Positions 6,299-8,640 of a DNA stretch of 8,640 bases are shown here, piece by piece; the first letter of the stretch is position 1, and each line of letters starts with the position of its first letter. A program made the position numbers and the translations under genes. The notes under the pieces are model-generated. The model was not told where the DNA came from, searched no databases, and saw nothing but the letters and a program-made list of their open reading frames with translations. Source of the DNA: Alphaproteobacteria bacterium (lineage in GTDB: Bacteria; Pseudomonadota; Alphaproteobacteria; Rhodobacterales; Rhodobacteraceae). The stretch covers positions 1 to 8,640 of the forward strand of contig JAADIC010000304.1 of NCBI GenBank assembly GCA_013151535.1, written 5' to 3'.

Positions 6299-8640
6299 CT
6301 ATTCCGCCGCGCGCAGCCCCTTCACCAGATCAACGGTTGCGCCTTCTTCCAGCCCCCAGATGATCTCGGGCGGCAGGGTTTTGCGCGCCGCTTTCGCCAA
6401 TGCCAGATCGCGGGCCGCTTGGCTGTCGCGCCCGAAAGACAAGGCTTTGAAGCGGTTGAAGGATTTGAACGCCCCGATTGTGATCCAGACCCGCAGCGCC
6501 AGCATGGACGGGGTGAACAGCAGCGTCAGCACCGTGGCGATGCCAAGGCCGAACACCACTGCCGTGGCCAGTTGGATCCACCACAATGCGGTCGGCGCGC
6601 CGATCGAATAACCACCGTTGAAGAAATCAACCGACACCCCGAACATCATCGGGGTCAGGCCGGCCATGGTGGTGACCGTGGTCAGAAACACCGGCCGCAA
6701 GCGCGCCTCGACCGTGCGGGTGATGGCTTGCAGGCGCGGCATATATTGCGAATATTCCTGATAGGTGTCGATCAGCACAATGTTGTTGTTCACCACAATC
6801 CCCGCCAGCGCCACGATGCCGGTGCCGGTCATAATCACCGAAAACGCCTGGCCCATGACCAGCATACCGATCAACACGCCGGTGGTCGACAAAACCACCG
6901 CCAGCAGCACCAGAATGGAATTGTAGATCGAGTTGAACTGCGCCAGCAGAATGACAAACATCAAACCCAATGCGCCAATAAACGCACTGCCGAGAAAGGC
7001 CATGCTTTCAGTCTGTTCCTCCTGATCGCCAACCCATGTGTAACTGACGCTGGCGGGCAGCGGGTTGTCGTTCTCCAGCCAGTCGGTGACCAGCTTAATC
7101 CGCTCGTCCGGCGTCATCGGTTTGCCCTCGTCATTCATCAGACCGGGCGTGATATCGGCTTTGACATCGAAATACCGCGTCGCATCGATCCGGTCGATCT
7201 GCCCAAGGCTGCGCACCGGTTTGCGCGATATGAAATTGGAGAGCGGGATCAACCCGTCCCGCGTGCGCACGCGCAGGGTATCAAGGGTCGACAGCAGGCG
7301 ATCCTTTTTGGGCAGGCGCACGCGGATGTCGATTTCCTCGTCCGAACTTTCAACCCGCATGGTATCCAGCAGCAAGCCGCGCGTCACCAGTTGCACCATG
7401 GCCCCCACGGTGACAACGTCAGCCCCGAACCGCCCGGCCTTTTCCACGTCCACGTCGATCTGCCAGTCAATGCCGGGCAGGGGGCGGGTGTCTTCAATCC
7501 GGATCAAGCCCTTGGTTTCACGAAATTTTTGCGCCGCGATGCCAGCCGCCAGTTGCAGGTCGTCCCAATCGTCGCCCTTAAGGCGCAATTTTAAGGGCTT
7601 GCCGGTGGCAGGCCCCATATCGGCGGAAATAATCTCGATCTGCACCCCGGGGATGGATTTCAGGCGTGATTCAATTTCGGTCAGAATATCATTGCCACGC
7701 GCGCGGCGGGTTTTCCAGCTTTGCAGCTCGATCTGCACCTGCCCGATAGTATCCAGCGGCGCCTGCGCACCGCCAGTGTTTTGGTTCAGACCGCCAACAC
7801 CGGCGAATGAAAACACCGATTCCACGTCGGGTATTTTCAGCAATTCATCTTCGGCCTGTTGCAGGATATTGTCTTTTTCCTGAAGGCTGAGGTTGCCGCG
7901 CGCGCGCACAAACGCGATGGCGCGCTCGGGCTCGGTTTCGACGAAAAACTCGACCCCGTTATTGTTCTCGATGAAATAGCTGAACACCATCAACACAAAG
8001 CCACCAACAACCGCGATGGTGACCAGCGGCATCACCGGATTGCCGGTCAGCCCGTGGATGATCCAGCCAACAAGCGAGCGCCGATAACCGGCCTTGATCG
8101 GTTTCTTGCGCGGGATCGGTTTGATCGCGGCGACGGTGATTGACAGGGCGACCATGGAAATCAGGAACAGGATTGCGCCCGGCAGATAGGCTTGCGCGGC
8201 GGGCAGTTTGTTGCCGATCTCTCCCAGAATATAGGCCGGATTGATGGTCTGCATGGTGGCGGCAAAGGCCATGAAACCGGCGGCCAGAAACAACCCGAAG
8301 CGCGGCACAAAATGCACCTGGCGCAGGGCGGCTGAGATATGCGACAGGCTGCGTGAAAACCGCGCCGCAACCCCGCCCACTACCGGCAGATAAACCAGCG
8401 CGACAATCAACGAGGCGGACAGAACAAAGATCAGCGTCACCGGCAGCATGCTCATGAATTCACCCGGCACACCGGGCCAGAACAGCATTGGCAGAAAGGC
8501 GCAGATCGTGGTGGCGGTGGAACTGACAATCGGCCAGAACATGCGTTTGGCCGCCTCCACATAGGCGCGCATCGGGCCCACGCCTTCGCTGATCCGCCGG
8601 TCGGCGTATTCAACCACCACGATGGCCCCGTCCACCAGCA
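6299..8640 (-). CDS. RND efflux permease, C-terminal part (5' end beyond window)
   Basis: Inner-membrane permease of the RND superfamily (AcrB-like fold), working as a trimer with a periplasmic adaptor and usually an outer-membrane channel, driven by protons. About 779 residues are visible; the reading frame is open to the window edge, where it reads L-V-D-G-A-I-V-V-V-E, the middle of TM4, so the true start and roughly 400 residues lie outside. Counting that Val as 1: TM5 31-52, TM6 63-88, two extra hydrophobic segments (113-131 and 150-171), TM7 201-222, the second porter/docking region about 230-535, and TM8-12 about 547-720, followed by a cytoplasmic tail of about 55 residues. TM4 carries VDG where AcrB has the Asp-Asp pair, and TM10 has NNN (616-618) where AcrB has its relay lysine. 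The substrate is unknown. No adaptor gene is in view; it may lie upstream, beyond the window. Confidence 0.92.
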   Translation of the reverse strand, partial: LVDGAIVVVEYADRRISEGVGPMRAYVEAAKRMFWPIVSSTATTICAFLPMLFWPGVPGEFMSMLPVTLIFVLSASLIVALVYLPVVGGVAARFSRSLSHISAALRQVHFVPRFGLFLAAGFMAFAATMQTINPAYILGEIGNKLPAAQAYLPGAILFLISMVALSITVAAIKPIPRKKPIKAGYRRSLVGWIIHGLTGNPVMPLVTIAVVGGFVLMVFSYFIENNNGVEFFVETEPERAIAFVRARGNLSLQEKDNILQQAEDELLKIPDVESVFSFAGVGGLNQNTGGAQAPLDTIGQVQIELQSWKTRRARGNDILTEIESRLKSIPGVQIEIISADMGPATGKPLKLRLKGDDWDDLQLAAGIAAQKFRETKGLIRIEDTRPLPGIDWQIDVDVEKAGRFGADVVTVGAMVQLVTRGLLLDTMRVESSDEEIDIRVRLPKKDRLLSTLDTLRVRTRDGLIPLSNFISRKPVRSLGQIDRIDATRYFDVKADITPGLMNDEGKPMTPDERIKLVTDWLENDNPLPASVSYTWVGDQEEQTESMAFLGSAFIGALGLMFVILLAQFNSIYNSILVLLAVVLSTTGVLIGMLVMGQAFSVIMTGTGIVALAGIVVNNNIVLIDTYQEYSQYMPRLQAITRTVEARLRPVFLTTVTTMAGLTPMMFGVSVDFFNGGYSIGAPTALWWIQLATAVVFGLGIATVLTLLFTPSMLALRVWITIGAFKSFNRFKALSFGRDSQAARDLALAKAARKTLPPEIIWGLEEGATVDLVKGLRAAE

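Noticed and set aside
6245..7594. Plus-strand open frame (449 codons) opposite the RND gene
   Set aside because: Its His/Gln/Arg-rich translation is the usual antisense shadow of a membrane-protein gene, and its start lies inside the hairpin cluster.

Overview
The window looks like ordinary chromosomal core DNA from an alphaproteobacterium, most likely a Rhodobacterales (Roseobacter/Rhodobacter-type) genome. Reasons: GC-rich codon third positions, long shadow ORFs on the opposite strand, a SodB sequence of the alphaproteobacterial Fe type, an Atm1-type exporter, and small tightly packed genes. This placement is inferred from protein character, not from a search. I see no mobile element, CRISPR array, tRNA, rRNA or phage gene.

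Layout. A small DUF1330-family protein (minus strand, 6-428) is divergent from sodB (600-1208), an iron-type superoxide dismutase that ends at a strong intrinsic terminator (1235-1264). Next is rarD (1316-2275), an EamA-superfamily permease, which converges on and overlaps by 100 bp a LOG-family phosphoribohydrolase gene (2176-2754, minus). A 146-bp divergent intergenic region leads to a probable two-gene unit: a membrane-anchored protein with two Ig-like repeats and a C-terminal LysM domain (2901-4292), then an Atm1/ABCB7-type half-transporter (4347-6182). Last is the 3' part of a large RND efflux permease gene (6299-8640, minus), whose 5' end lies beyond the window.

The most unusual non-coding stretch is the 116 bp between the convergent Atm1 and RND genes. 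It is AT-rich and almost wholly made of consecutive inverted repeats: a 14-position imperfect stem starting within the Atm1 stop codon, two perfect 10-bp stems with 4-nt loops, and a GC-rich hairpin followed by a T tract.

Functionally, sodB and the Atm1 homologue both fit iron/redox homeostasis, while RarD, Atm1 and the RND pump are membrane transporters. These are separate transcription units with mixed orientation, so I do not claim they form one system. I found no convincing undescribed multi-gene system. The points worth checking are the hairpin cluster, the non-canonical proton-relay residues and extra membrane segments of the RND permease, the antisense gene overlap, and the duplicated Ig-like domains of the LysM protein.
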